Positions 55,095 through 63,740 of a stretch of 64,000 nucleotides of DNA are shown in pieces (position 1 is the first letter of the stretch; each line of letters starts with the position of its first letter). Below the pieces are notes generated by a model, which saw only the letters and a list, made by a program, of their open reading frames with translations, was not told the DNA's origin and made no database searches. The DNA comes from Gammaproteobacteria bacterium 45_16_T64 (GTDB taxonomy: Bacteria > Pseudomonadota > Gammaproteobacteria > Pseudomonadales > Ketobacteraceae): the NCBI GenBank assembly GCA_002162955.1, contig MABD01000002.1, forward strand, positions 1-64,000, read 5' to 3'. Made by a program: the position numbers and the translations under genes.

Positions 55095-55123
55095 TTGACC
55101 ATTGCATAACTCCAATTTATATT
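55095..55123 (+). promoter_or_regulatory. Promoter of the LysR-type regulator gene
   Basis: TTGACC (55095-55100), 17 bases, TATATT (55118-55123). The start point would be near 55130, giving a 50-nt leader before the ATG at 55184. I found no equally good promoter for leuC on the other strand, which would fit activator dependence. Confidence 0.55.
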
Positions 55124-55183
55124 TCTTATATGATGGATAACCATTTGGAATATCAGACGTTCACTTAACGGCAAACACTACCT

Positions 55184-56068
55184 ATGGACACTTCAGCTCT
55201 CAAAGCTTTTGTTTTTGTTGCGGAATACCAGTCGTTCACAATTGCAGCCGAAAAGCTCTTTATCACCCAACCCGCTATCAGCAAACGAATTTCAGGACTG
55301 GAGAGCACACTGCACTGCCAGCTTTTTGACCGAATTGGACGGCAGGTCATCCTCACTGAAGCAGGCAACGCACTGTTACCACGGGCTAACAGCATCCTCC
55401 GAGAGATAGAAGAGACACGCAGAGCCATGAGTAATTTATCAGGGGAAGTGTCGGGCTCATTGTCAGTGGGGACATCTCACCATATCGGCCTACACCGCCT
55501 CCCTATTGTGCTTAGGCAATTTACGACACAACACCCTAATGTTGAAATGGATCTAAAGTTTATCGATTCAGAACAAGCCTATGAATTGATCATGCAAGGA
55601 AAACTAGAACTTGGAATTGTAACGTTACCTCTAACCGACCCAGCGCCATTAAGAGCTATACAGATATGGGAGGACCCATTATCTATCGTGGTCAGTGAGG
55701 AACACCCACTTCTAAACAAGGCCGAACTAAATCTACAAGACTTATCATCTTTTACCGCAATATTGCCCAGCGAAACCACCTTTACGCGCCGCCTTGTCGA
55801 AGCGCTTTTTGATGATCAGGGCTTAAAAGTGAACGTTTCTATCTCGACCAATTATCTGGAGACCATCAAAATGATGGTCTCCATTGGACTCGGGTGGAGC
55901 GTATTGCCTACCGCAATGATTGATCAGGGTGTAAGACAGTTAAATATTGAAGGGTTTAACGTAAAAAGAAACCTCGGCGTTGTCCACCATCCGGGGCACT
56001 CGCTGTCAAACGCCGCAAGAGCGATGCTTACGATGCTAGAAGAGCATGGAACCTTCGCGAAGAAATAA
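55184..56068 (+). CDS. LysR-family transcriptional regulator, divergent from leuC
   Basis: The 294-residue regulator has an N-terminal winged helix-turn-helix (residues 1-60: FTIAAEKLFITQPAISKRI is the recognition segment) and a LysR substrate-binding domain (about 90-290). Divergence from leuCDB suggests it activates leucine genes in response to a leucine-pathway metabolite; this is inference. Named homologues include regulators next to leu genes in pseudomonads. Confidence 0.92.
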   Translation: MDTSALKAFVFVAEYQSFTIAAEKLFITQPAISKRISGLESTLHCQLFDRIGRQVILTEAGNALLPRANSILREIEETRRAMSNLSGEVSGSLSVGTSHHIGLHRLPIVLRQFTTQHPNVEMDLKFIDSEQAYELIMQGKLELGIVTLPLTDPAPLRAIQIWEDPLSIVVSEEHPLLNKAELNLQDLSSFTAILPSETTFTRRLVEALFDDQGLKVNVSISTNYLETIKMMVSIGLGWSVLPTAMIDQGVRQLNIEGFNVKRNLGVVHHPGHSLSNAARAMLTMLEEHGTFAKK

Positions 56069-56159
56069 CGCTAGTAACACTTTGTTGTAGATAACCGCTT
56101 TTCAGCCTACGTCTTTCTCGTTTAGTATGACTGCCCGTCCACTATTGCGAGCCACACCT

Positions 56160-56981
56160 ATGCATTGGAAAAATAAAATTGTCTTGATCACAGGAGCAGC
56201 CTCCGGTATCGGGCTTGCTCTCTCAAAAGAAATGATTCGCCGAGGTGCAATGGTTTGGATGACAGACATTAGCGCAGACATTCATGAAAGGGCAAAAAAT
56301 CTAGGCGACAACGCTACCTCCGAAATATTGGATGTTAGTTGCATTAAGGGGTTTCAGGCTTTCATTTCTAAAATAACCTCCACCCACAAGCAGATAGATT
56401 ACCTTTTCAATAATGCCGGTATAGGTTACGGCTGCGATGCCGGCGAACTAACCCACGAGCATTACGACCATTACATCGATATTAACATTCGCGGCGTTAC
56501 CAACGGTATATCCCTTGTGTATCCCATTATGATTAAGCAAGGCTTTGGAACCATTGTAAACACCGCATCAGTAGGAGGGCTAATACCCTCATCTCTGATG
56601 GCGCCCTATGCAATGACGAAACATGCTGTAGTTGGCCTATCCATTAGCCTCAGAGAAGAGGCAAAGCATAAAGGGGTCAACGTAAATACACTATGTCCAG
56701 GTTCTGTAAATACACCCATTTTTGACTCAACAAGCCCCAATTCGTTACCGAGAGTAAGATCCACAAAACTAAGGGAGTACACCCGAGAAAAAGACGTATC
56801 CATTAGCCCTGAGTTGTTTGCTTTTAATGCACTTAACGATATAGAGAAAAACAAAAGTCTGATCATCTACCCAAAAATGTTCCGGTTTATCGTATGGCTG
56901 TACAAGAATTTCCCGCGCATATATTCCTTAATAACTAACCAAAACTTAAAACAAGAATTCAACCGGGTAAAACAAGAGTAG
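56160..56981 (+). CDS. Short-chain dehydrogenase/reductase (classical type)
   Basis: The 273-residue product starts at the ATG at 56160, giving MHWKNKIVLITGAASGIG; an ATG at 56127 would add eleven residues and neither has a clear ribosome site. TGAASGIG, NNAG and the YAMTK active site place it in the classical SDR family. The C-terminal segment FRFIVWLYKNFPRIY is hydrophobic, as in SDRs acting on lipophilic substrates. It may be transcribed with the LysR gene or alone; its stop is 27 nt from the convergent kinase gene. Substrate unknown. Confidence 0.82.
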   Translation: MHWKNKIVLITGAASGIGLALSKEMIRRGAMVWMTDISADIHERAKNLGDNATSEILDVSCIKGFQAFISKITSTHKQIDYLFNNAGIGYGCDAGELTHEHYDHYIDINIRGVTNGISLVYPIMIKQGFGTIVNTASVGGLIPSSLMAPYAMTKHAVVGLSISLREEAKHKGVNVNTLCPGSVNTPIFDSTSPNSLPRVRSTKLREYTREKDVSISPELFAFNALNDIEKNKSLIIYPKMFRFIVWLYKNFPRIYSLITNQNLKQEFNRVKQE

Positions 56982-57008
56982 AACGAGCTGTCAATCACTC
57001 CGTGTATT

Positions 57009-59876
57009 TTAAGAAAAGTTCTGAACCTGTTCACATGCACTTAATACTGGTGGTAAAGCGAAGTATAAACTGGGTAACATATCATCCACATCTTGCTGAG
57101 CCATCAACTTCTGCTCCACTGCGAATGCCGCCGACTGAAGCTCAGTGGCACCTAACGAACCCGCCAATCCTTTTAATCCATGTACCATCCGAACCGCATC
57201 ATCAGGGTCGGCACTCAACAGCGTCTGCGTAAATTTTTGCTGGAAATTTTCGTATTCTTGACTAAATGACTGTGCAACATACTGATATAACTGTTTCTTC
57301 CCTCCCAACATCTTTAACGCTGCATCAATATTCACCCCCGGCAACATTTCTGGGAATTCATCGTAACTCTTGTGTTCACTAAGTACTTCCAGCGGACATT
57401 CAGGCTCAAGCAATACGGGCTCACCAAAACGTTCGCCAAATAGATCTTCAAGAGCATCAATATGCAAGGGCTTTGTCAAGTATCCATTCGACCCCAACCC
57501 AATGCATCGCTGTTTTTCTTCTAATGTCGCGTTAGCAGTCAATGCCACTATAAAGAGTTTATCAAACCTCGTATCCTCACGAAGCCGAGTGACCGCCTCG
57601 TATCCATCCATTACTGGCATCATCATATCCATCAACACCAAGTCGAAAGTCGACTCCCCTTCTCTATCTATTGATGCTTCTATCTTCGTAAGTGCATCAC
57701 GACCATTGATCGCACTGACCACCTCAATTTCATAGCTCTGTAACAATTTCACCAATAGTACAATATTGCTTTCATTATCATCTACCACCAAACATTGTTT
57801 ACCTCGATAGGATTTTATTTTCTTTTTGTCAGCCTCCTCTTTAGCATTCAGCAAATTGACCCCGGCAAGCACCTGACTCAATGAATAGCGAAGCTCAATG
57901 CTCGACATCGGCTTTTGCAAACACGCTCTAACCCCCATACTCCTAAAGAGATCAACATCGCTTACCATAGTATGATCGATCAAAAGGATAAGGTTCTTTG
58001 CAATCAGGTTATCTCTTAACACCTCAACTAATTCAGAACAAGGCTTATGACTATTCTTCCATTCAACAATAGCAAAGGCATAATGCACTTCCGAGTACTG
58101 GCCCAATATTACCAACGCATCATCACTGGTGGGATAATATGTTGTTTCCACATTAATACTATCAAGATTCGCGTGCACGAACCCAGCAATAGATGGACTT
58201 GATTCAATCAACAGAACCTCTTTTCCAGATAACTCTGCACAAGCATTACCAACAGGCACAGCATCCTCAACGCACAGAGGTATCGTAAACGTAAAGACAG
58301 AACCTTCCCCCAGCACACTGTGAACAACAAGATCCCCACCCATTAGTTGCACTATTTGTTTGGATATCGTTAGCCCAAGCCCTGTCCCTCCGAATTTTCG
58401 TGTCGTAGTGTTATCCTCTTGAGAAAAGGATTTAAAGATTCCAGAAATATTTTTCTCTGATATACCTACCCCCGTGTCTTTAACAGAAATTTCGACTGTT
58501 CCTTCTTTTGGACTTTGAGATTTCCATAGAACACTAATCGTGATCGATCCGTGTCTAACAAATTTAACAGCATTACCTGTCAGATTTGTCAGCACCTGGT
58601 TGACCCTCAACGGATCTCCAATTAGACCTTCAGGCAAATCAGGAGACACCTGAATTAATAGATCTATGTTTTTTTCTGATATTTTTAGAGAAAACAAGGA
58701 TCGGACTTTCATAACCTCGTCATACAAATTGAACGGTATATTCTCTAACTCCAATTTCTCTTCTTCAATCTTTGAAAAATCCAGTACATCATTAACCAAT
58801 GAACACAAACTTTGCGCTGCCATATCGACTCTATCCACCGATTCACTCTGCTCACTCGATAGCGTTGTTTGTTGAAGCAGATGGGTAAAGCCGACGATTG
58901 CATTAATCGGTGTTCTTATTTCATGAGACATGTTGGCCAAAAAACGTCCTTTGGCATGGGTAGACTTTTCAGCAACTTCTGCCGCAAGAGATAACGCCTC
59001 GAGTTGCGACCTCCTAACAACATGGGTGGCGAGAAAAATGGCTAGCCCACAGATGCATAAGAGAGCTGATCCACCTATTACTAACCCATTAAGAATGGTT
59101 CTTGATACAGAAGAAAAATCGTTCAATATAGAAACAAAAATAGGATCGCCGGAGACATCTTTGAGCACTGGAAAATCCACCAGCAGCAGATGTCCATTGT
59201 GAACATCAAGGCTCCACCCTTCAGATTGATACAAACCGTTGCTTCCGTCGTGCAATTTTGCCGGCATCCCAAGCACCCGATGAATTTTCGACAATGCGAA
59301 TACAGGGTCCACAGTAACGACCAAATACCCCTTTATTGCCAAACCACCAATAGGAAAAAAAATGCTATACAATAATTGTCCATCCCCGTCCTTCCAGAAC
59401 AGTGGCAACGTTTGATACCGTTCACTATTTCTTCGAGACAACAATGCATGACGAACAACACCAGACAGCACTGACTCTGAATCATCCCCCTCCCTTACGC
59501 TAAATATTTTATCCAGACGAAGATCAAACACACTAATCGACAGGAGCTTGATCTCACCTGAGGTAACTGAACGCTGTCTAAATTGATCACGTAGCAAAAC
59601 CAATAGCTCTTCTCTTTGATCTAGTTCTTTTGCGCGAATCATGGCGGGTAGTTTGTTCGTCTTCTTTAATCCACTCGCTATCTTCTCAGCATTAGTCAAT
59701 AGGTCGCTCAGAATGTCGTCGACAACAAACCCCACCGTTCGCCCCAACAAGTCAGCATGCGTAGCTTCAACCACTTGCCTAAATTCCACCACCCCCCGCC
59801 AAACTATACCCACAAGCATCAGCAGTAGCATCACTGAAATAACCGGCAAACGAAGGCGATCTAATGACCTATTCAT
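57009..59876 (-). CDS. Hybrid sensor histidine kinase with two receivers and HPt
   Basis: The start at 59876 lies ten bases after the rhodanese stop and gives 955 residues; a TTG nine codons upstream would overlap that gene. In order: helix 1 (about 11-27), a periplasmic sensor of about 235 residues of unrecognised family, helix 2 (about 263-284), HisKA with His318 (SHEIRTPINA), HATPase with GTGLGLTI, a receiver-like domain with Glu605 where Asp is expected (IVEW), a normal receiver with Asp750 (LVLMDMMMP), and an HPt domain with His899 (VHGLKGLAGS). The layout is that of BarA/EvgS-like phosphorelay kinases. The partner response regulator is not in the window. Confidence 0.9.
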   Translation of the reverse strand: MNRSLDRLRLPVISVMLLLMLVGIVWRGVVEFRQVVEATHADLLGRTVGFVVDDILSDLLTNAEKIASGLKKTNKLPAMIRAKELDQREELLVLLRDQFRQRSVTSGEIKLLSISVFDLRLDKIFSVREGDDSESVLSGVVRHALLSRRNSERYQTLPLFWKDGDGQLLYSIFFPIGGLAIKGYLVVTVDPVFALSKIHRVLGMPAKLHDGSNGLYQSEGWSLDVHNGHLLLVDFPVLKDVSGDPIFVSILNDFSSVSRTILNGLVIGGSALLCICGLAIFLATHVVRRSQLEALSLAAEVAEKSTHAKGRFLANMSHEIRTPINAIVGFTHLLQQTTLSSEQSESVDRVDMAAQSLCSLVNDVLDFSKIEEEKLELENIPFNLYDEVMKVRSLFSLKISEKNIDLLIQVSPDLPEGLIGDPLRVNQVLTNLTGNAVKFVRHGSITISVLWKSQSPKEGTVEISVKDTGVGISEKNISGIFKSFSQEDNTTTRKFGGTGLGLTISKQIVQLMGGDLVVHSVLGEGSVFTFTIPLCVEDAVPVGNACAELSGKEVLLIESSPSIAGFVHANLDSINVETTYYPTSDDALVILGQYSEVHYAFAIVEWKNSHKPCSELVEVLRDNLIAKNLILLIDHTMVSDVDLFRSMGVRACLQKPMSSIELRYSLSQVLAGVNLLNAKEEADKKKIKSYRGKQCLVVDDNESNIVLLVKLLQSYEIEVVSAINGRDALTKIEASIDREGESTFDLVLMDMMMPVMDGYEAVTRLREDTRFDKLFIVALTANATLEEKQRCIGLGSNGYLTKPLHIDALEDLFGERFGEPVLLEPECPLEVLSEHKSYDEFPEMLPGVNIDAALKMLGGKKQLYQYVAQSFSQEYENFQQKFTQTLLSADPDDAVRMVHGLKGLAGSLGATELQSAAFAVEQKLMAQQDVDDMLPSLYFALPPVLSACEQVQNFS

Positions 59877-59886
59877 CGATCTGTCT

Positions 59887-60324
59887 TCATTTTCCAACCA
59901 CAATCGGAAACTTCAACTGAGTCCATTCATCCCAGCCTTTTCTATACCAAAAAACACTGCTAAATCCAGACTCAAGAGCAATAGACACTGCAATAGAAGA
60001 ACGCTTACAATTAATCCCGTTACAGTAAAAAACGACCGTAGTTCTCTTATTCTCAAGAACTTTATCTAGGGATACCGAGCTCGTATCAGTATCAGGTAGA
60101 TTAATTGCCCCTTCAATATGCCCATTCTCATAGTCGGTAATCTTTCGACTATCGATAACCACTAAATCAACATACCTTTCCGCCAAGTCCAATACCCCAG
60201 CAGCATCTACCGTTTCCGCTCCTGCAATAACTTCCGGGGCCAACCATTTATCTTCGGCTATAACATTCGATGACAATAGTAGCGCACAACAAAACAGGAG
60301 GATTTTCAGTAAGAGTCCTTGCAT
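59887..60324 (-). CDS. Periplasmic rhodanese-like protein
   Basis: The 145-residue product has a signal peptide (about 1-23, VIA|ED) and one rhodanese domain. VVIDSRKITDYENGHIEGAIN is the conserved front half. The active-site loop is CNGINCKRSS, the cysteine-rich variant with two Cys. It lies ten bases before the hybrid kinase gene and is almost certainly cotranscribed with it, so it may deliver or sense a sulfur or redox signal for the kinase's periplasmic domain; that link is inference. Confidence 0.85.
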   Translation of the reverse strand: MQGLLLKILLFCCALLLSSNVIAEDKWLAPEVIAGAETVDAAGVLDLAERYVDLVVIDSRKITDYENGHIEGAINLPDTDTSSVSLDKVLENKRTTVVFYCNGINCKRSSIAVSIALESGFSSVFWYRKGWDEWTQLKFPIVVGK

Positions 60325-60475
60325 TTCATACCACCCAATAAATCATTGCTATCTTTTGAGTATAGAAACTCACGCAAATAGTGGTATTTTTTTGATCTAA
60401 AATGGGCGCAGGAGCATAACGTGTACAGCCTACCTTCTAAGCTATTGAATTCATCACGATTTTTAAAACATATCG

Positions 60476-63292
60476 CTAATCACGTACAGCTGCCGCGACC
60501 TCCTCCAGCGTACTAATCAATTTAGCCACCTCAATTGGCTTCGTTAAGAACTCGTTCATTCCAGACTCAAGCCCCTTCTTACGATGTTCACTCATAACGT
60601 GAGCGGTTAATGCCACGATCGGCACCTTCTCAATATCTAACCTATTTTCCAGCTGCCGAATACACTTAGTCGCCTCAAATCCATCTATTTTCGGCATATC
60701 ACAATCCATTAGAATACAATCAATGTCTTGGTGTCTTTCCTTATAGGTAGCAATTACCTGAGCACCGTCGTCCACTGTGATCGTGGTGATGTTCATCTTA
60801 CCTAACATTCCCTCAACAACCATTTGATTCACTTTATTGTCCTCTGCCACCAAAACAGAAAAACCCGCTAAATCAGGGCAAACAAGTTCCAACACCGCAT
60901 TTTCATTAGGACTTGAAGCTGTTGCGGACAACGCCCGGCTGAGCTTACCATGTAATTCTGATGCGCCAATGGGTTTTTCAATACACAACGAAATACCGGA
61001 ATTATCTAACTCATCTTTACTTGGCGGTATTCTCATACAGGTAATTAGAGCAACCAATAAATCTTGGCAATGTGGGATTTCGTGGATTTTCTTCGACAGA
61101 GCCACACCATCACCATCTGGCAGGCGCCAATCCATAAGTACAATGTCAAAAATTGAGGCGCCATCAATATGCTGATTTACCATCGCGATACACTCAGCGG
61201 AGTTCTGGGCGATATACGACTCCATCCCCCAGGCTTGGGTATATTGATAAGCAACATTACAGAATACTGGGTTATCTTCGACGATCAGGATTTTCTTTCC
61301 TTTCAAGATATCCTTCGGTAGATGAGAAACGAGTCGCTGCCTATCACATCGAGCAAAGTCCACAGTAAACCAAAATGTAGAGCCTTTATTTTCCGTACTT
61401 ATTACGCCAATATCTCCACCCATAAGGTTGGCTAACTCCTTGCTTATAGACAAACCAAGTCCAGTGCCACCATACTGCCGACTCACCGAATTATCAGACT
61501 GAGTGTAATCAGTAAACAGTCCTTTCTGAGCATCCAGCGAAAGTCCAATGCCGCTATCAACAATTTCAAATCTGATTTTGACTCCACCCTCCTCAAACTT
61601 GCTTCTACCTGATTCGTACAACCTCAGTACTACAGAGCCTTGTTCGGTAAATTTGAATGCATTGCCCAGGAGGTTCAGTATGACCTGTCTTATCCTGTTA
61701 GGGTCGCCATGCAACTGCAACGGAGTATCAGGTTTGATGTCGCTTATCAATTCAATGCCTTTGACATCGGCTTTTAACGCAAATAGCGCCATACATTCAT
61801 TGATGATTTGCTCGACGTCAAAACTGACGCATTCAATCTCCATTTTCCCTGCTTCAATTTTGGAAAAGTCCAAGATATCATTGATAACATTCATTAGTGA
61901 GTGTCCGGAGTTTTGTATTACCTCTACATAATTCGCTTGCTTTTGGTTGAGTTGTTCCGATTTTAGTAAGTCAGCCATTCCCAACACGCCATTCATTGGG
62001 GTTCGTATTTCATGGCTCATCTTCGCGAGGAAATCAGATTTGGCTCTATTCTCGGCCTGTGCTGTAGCCACTTCCTTAATTATCTGTATTTGCTTTTCCT
62101 TAAGGCCATTGATTAGGTCTGCAAGACCTAACGAGAGCAAGATCATTTCGCAGGCAGATGCCATCTTTAAAATAACAGGGTATGGAATGTAAAACGAAAT
62201 CAAATCCAGCACGCTCACAACCCCTAGAATGGTTGAAAACAAATACAACGCCCAGGCAGTGACAAAATAACGCGCGGGACGAAACCCTTGTTTGAGACGC
62301 ATAATCCCGAATGACATTAATGCCGAACAGGCGATAAAAGTCAGTATCAACATAACAATGGAACTGACTCTGATTGGGATTATCGGAGAAAGCACCATGC
62401 CAATAAGCGCCAGGAACACTAATGACAACGACAGTCGCTGACTGCGAGGACTCTCTTTTCTTAAGTTAAGATATTCGCTACTAAATAACAGCGCTGATAT
62501 AACAATGGAATACAAGAAAACAACAACAGACAGGCTATTCCAACGGACTGAATCCGGCCATAAGTATTTGAAACTATAACCGTCAATTGTCGCCCAAAAT
62601 AGTCCAGAGGTTACAATCACACAAACATAGTACAAGTATGCGCGAGTACGCATAGACACAAATAAAAACAGATTATATCCACCCAAACCCAGCAACACAC
62701 CATAATATAAACCTAAGGCTACATTGTTATTTTCCAACCGCTCCTTCATCGCATGGCCGTCACTAATATAGAGAGGGGCCGCAATACTACTTGTAGATTC
62801 AATGCGTAGATAATAAGTGGATGTACTATTTGCAGGAATGAAAAATTCAAAAAATGTTCCCCGCAACTTCAGGCGCCTCTGCTCGAACGGGATCATATCA
62901 CCTTGCGCTTCTTCCTGAATATGCCCCCCTCCGCTATAACTGTCTGGCACCTGATAGAAGATAACGCTATCTAATGGGTTATACCCTACCTCCAAATTTA
63001 GCGACTGAGATCGGTCCAAATGATTACTCAACGAAAAACGCAACCAAACGGTGCCAGACAGATAACCAAAATTAATACCCTGCCCCTCCTGAAACACCTC
63101 GGGGTTGCTTACAATCTCTTGAATAGAGTCCTCGCTAGTGAGGTCAATGTAGGAATCAACAGTATCAGATATATCAAGGCGAACACCCTTATCGACAAAT
63201 AGGGCTTGTACATCCATAGAAAAAACTAGGGCCAGAACACATATTGACCACTGAAAGCATAACCCTGCCCTAGCCGTTTTGGTATTTACCAT
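60476..63292 (-). CDS. 7TMR-DISM hybrid sensor histidine kinase with two receivers
   Basis: The 938-residue protein starts with a signal peptide (about 1-30). A 7TMR-DISM extracellular sandwich domain (about 35-180) leads into seven helices (about 190-395, DISM_7TM). Next come HisKA with His427 (SHEIRTPMNG), HATPase with GTGLGLSI, receiver 1 with Asp721 (VLMDWRLPDGDG) and receiver 2 with Asp863 (LMDCDMPKIDG). There is no HPt at the C-terminus. DISM domains often bind carbohydrate or related ligands; the ligand here is unknown. The neighbouring kinase carries an HPt, so phosphate could pass between them. Confidence 0.92.
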   Translation of the reverse strand: MVNTKTARAGLCFQWSICVLALVFSMDVQALFVDKGVRLDISDTVDSYIDLTSEDSIQEIVSNPEVFQEGQGINFGYLSGTVWLRFSLSNHLDRSQSLNLEVGYNPLDSVIFYQVPDSYSGGGHIQEEAQGDMIPFEQRRLKLRGTFFEFFIPANSTSTYYLRIESTSSIAAPLYISDGHAMKERLENNNVALGLYYGVLLGLGGYNLFLFVSMRTRAYLYYVCVIVTSGLFWATIDGYSFKYLWPDSVRWNSLSVVVFLYSIVISALLFSSEYLNLRKESPRSQRLSLSLVFLALIGMVLSPIIPIRVSSIVMLILTFIACSALMSFGIMRLKQGFRPARYFVTAWALYLFSTILGVVSVLDLISFYIPYPVILKMASACEMILLSLGLADLINGLKEKQIQIIKEVATAQAENRAKSDFLAKMSHEIRTPMNGVLGMADLLKSEQLNQKQANYVEVIQNSGHSLMNVINDILDFSKIEAGKMEIECVSFDVEQIINECMALFALKADVKGIELISDIKPDTPLQLHGDPNRIRQVILNLLGNAFKFTEQGSVVLRLYESGRSKFEEGGVKIRFEIVDSGIGLSLDAQKGLFTDYTQSDNSVSRQYGGTGLGLSISKELANLMGGDIGVISTENKGSTFWFTVDFARCDRQRLVSHLPKDILKGKKILIVEDNPVFCNVAYQYTQAWGMESYIAQNSAECIAMVNQHIDGASIFDIVLMDWRLPDGDGVALSKKIHEIPHCQDLLVALITCMRIPPSKDELDNSGISLCIEKPIGASELHGKLSRALSATASSPNENAVLELVCPDLAGFSVLVAEDNKVNQMVVEGMLGKMNITTITVDDGAQVIATYKERHQDIDCILMDCDMPKIDGFEATKCIRQLENRLDIEKVPIVALTAHVMSEHRKKGLESGMNEFLTKPIEVAKLISTLEEVAAAVRD

Positions 63293-63473
63293 CTGATCTT
63301 TTGCGCTTCATGTAGACAAAGATAGGTTAAGATTAGCCCAAAAGCAGCCACAACGCAGAGATAGCAGGGCCTATACACGCCAAACAGCACAACCATTATC
63401 GGAGACAATATATCTGGAATTCAGTACTAATAATATTAGAAAATAAGCTAAACCTCTGTCAAATAGAGATATA

Positions 63474-63502
63474 TTGACCATTAGCAGTTGAGCATATATG
63501 AT
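63474..63502 (+). promoter_or_regulatory. Promoter of the small lipoprotein gene
   Basis: TTGACC (63474-63479), 17 bases, TATGAT (63497-63502). The start point is expected near 63509, leaving a leader of about 54 nt. Confidence 0.65.
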
Positions 63503-63562
63503 TTCAGCAATTAAACGTCCATTCGAAAAGCAAAAAAACAAACAATAATAAGAAGGTGCCAC

Positions 63563-63676
63563 ATGACTCTAAAGATCACAAAAATTGCGTTCCTCATCAT
63601 TGCATCTATCACTTTGCAAGCCTGTACCACCTGCGATCTCGCCGCCCTTTTCGGTAGTGATATTTGCAATTTATAG
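63563..63676 (+). CDS. Small predicted lipoprotein (37 residues)
   Basis: A complete small gene. The product begins MTLKITKIAFLIIASITLQA and its lipobox LQA|C puts the lipidated cysteine at residue 21. The mature peptide of 17 residues, CTTCDLAALFGSDICNL, has three cysteines. GAAGG lies about seven bases before the ATG, a sigma-70 promoter lies 60 nt upstream and a terminator follows within 50 nt. These signals together make chance unlikely. No family is recognised; an entericidin-like or otherwise minimal envelope lipoprotein is possible. Confidence 0.75.
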   Translation: MTLKITKIAFLIIASITLQACTTCDLAALFGSDICNL

Positions 63677-63693
63677 GTCATAAAGACAAAATG

Positions 63694-63725
63694 AAGGGGT
63701 TGGTTTCATAACGCAGCCCCTTTTT
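63694..63725 (+). terminator. Terminator of the small lipoprotein gene
   Basis: Nine pairs (AAGGGGTTG with CAGCCCCTT, one G-T pair) enclose 11 bases, and TTTTT follows on the plus strand. It also lies past the stop of the minus-strand gene at 63741 and may serve both. Confidence 0.8.
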
Positions 63726-63740
63726 CGCCAGAGGAATAGA

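Noticed and set aside
56127-56159. Longer start for the SDR after the LysR gene
   Set aside because: The eleven extra residues precede the usual SDR N-terminus and have no ribosome site, though the same is true of the chosen start.
63371-63562. 63-codon minus-strand frame upstream of the 7TMR-DISM kinase
   Set aside because: No ribosome site; it overlaps the promoter of the small lipoprotein gene and has no family features.
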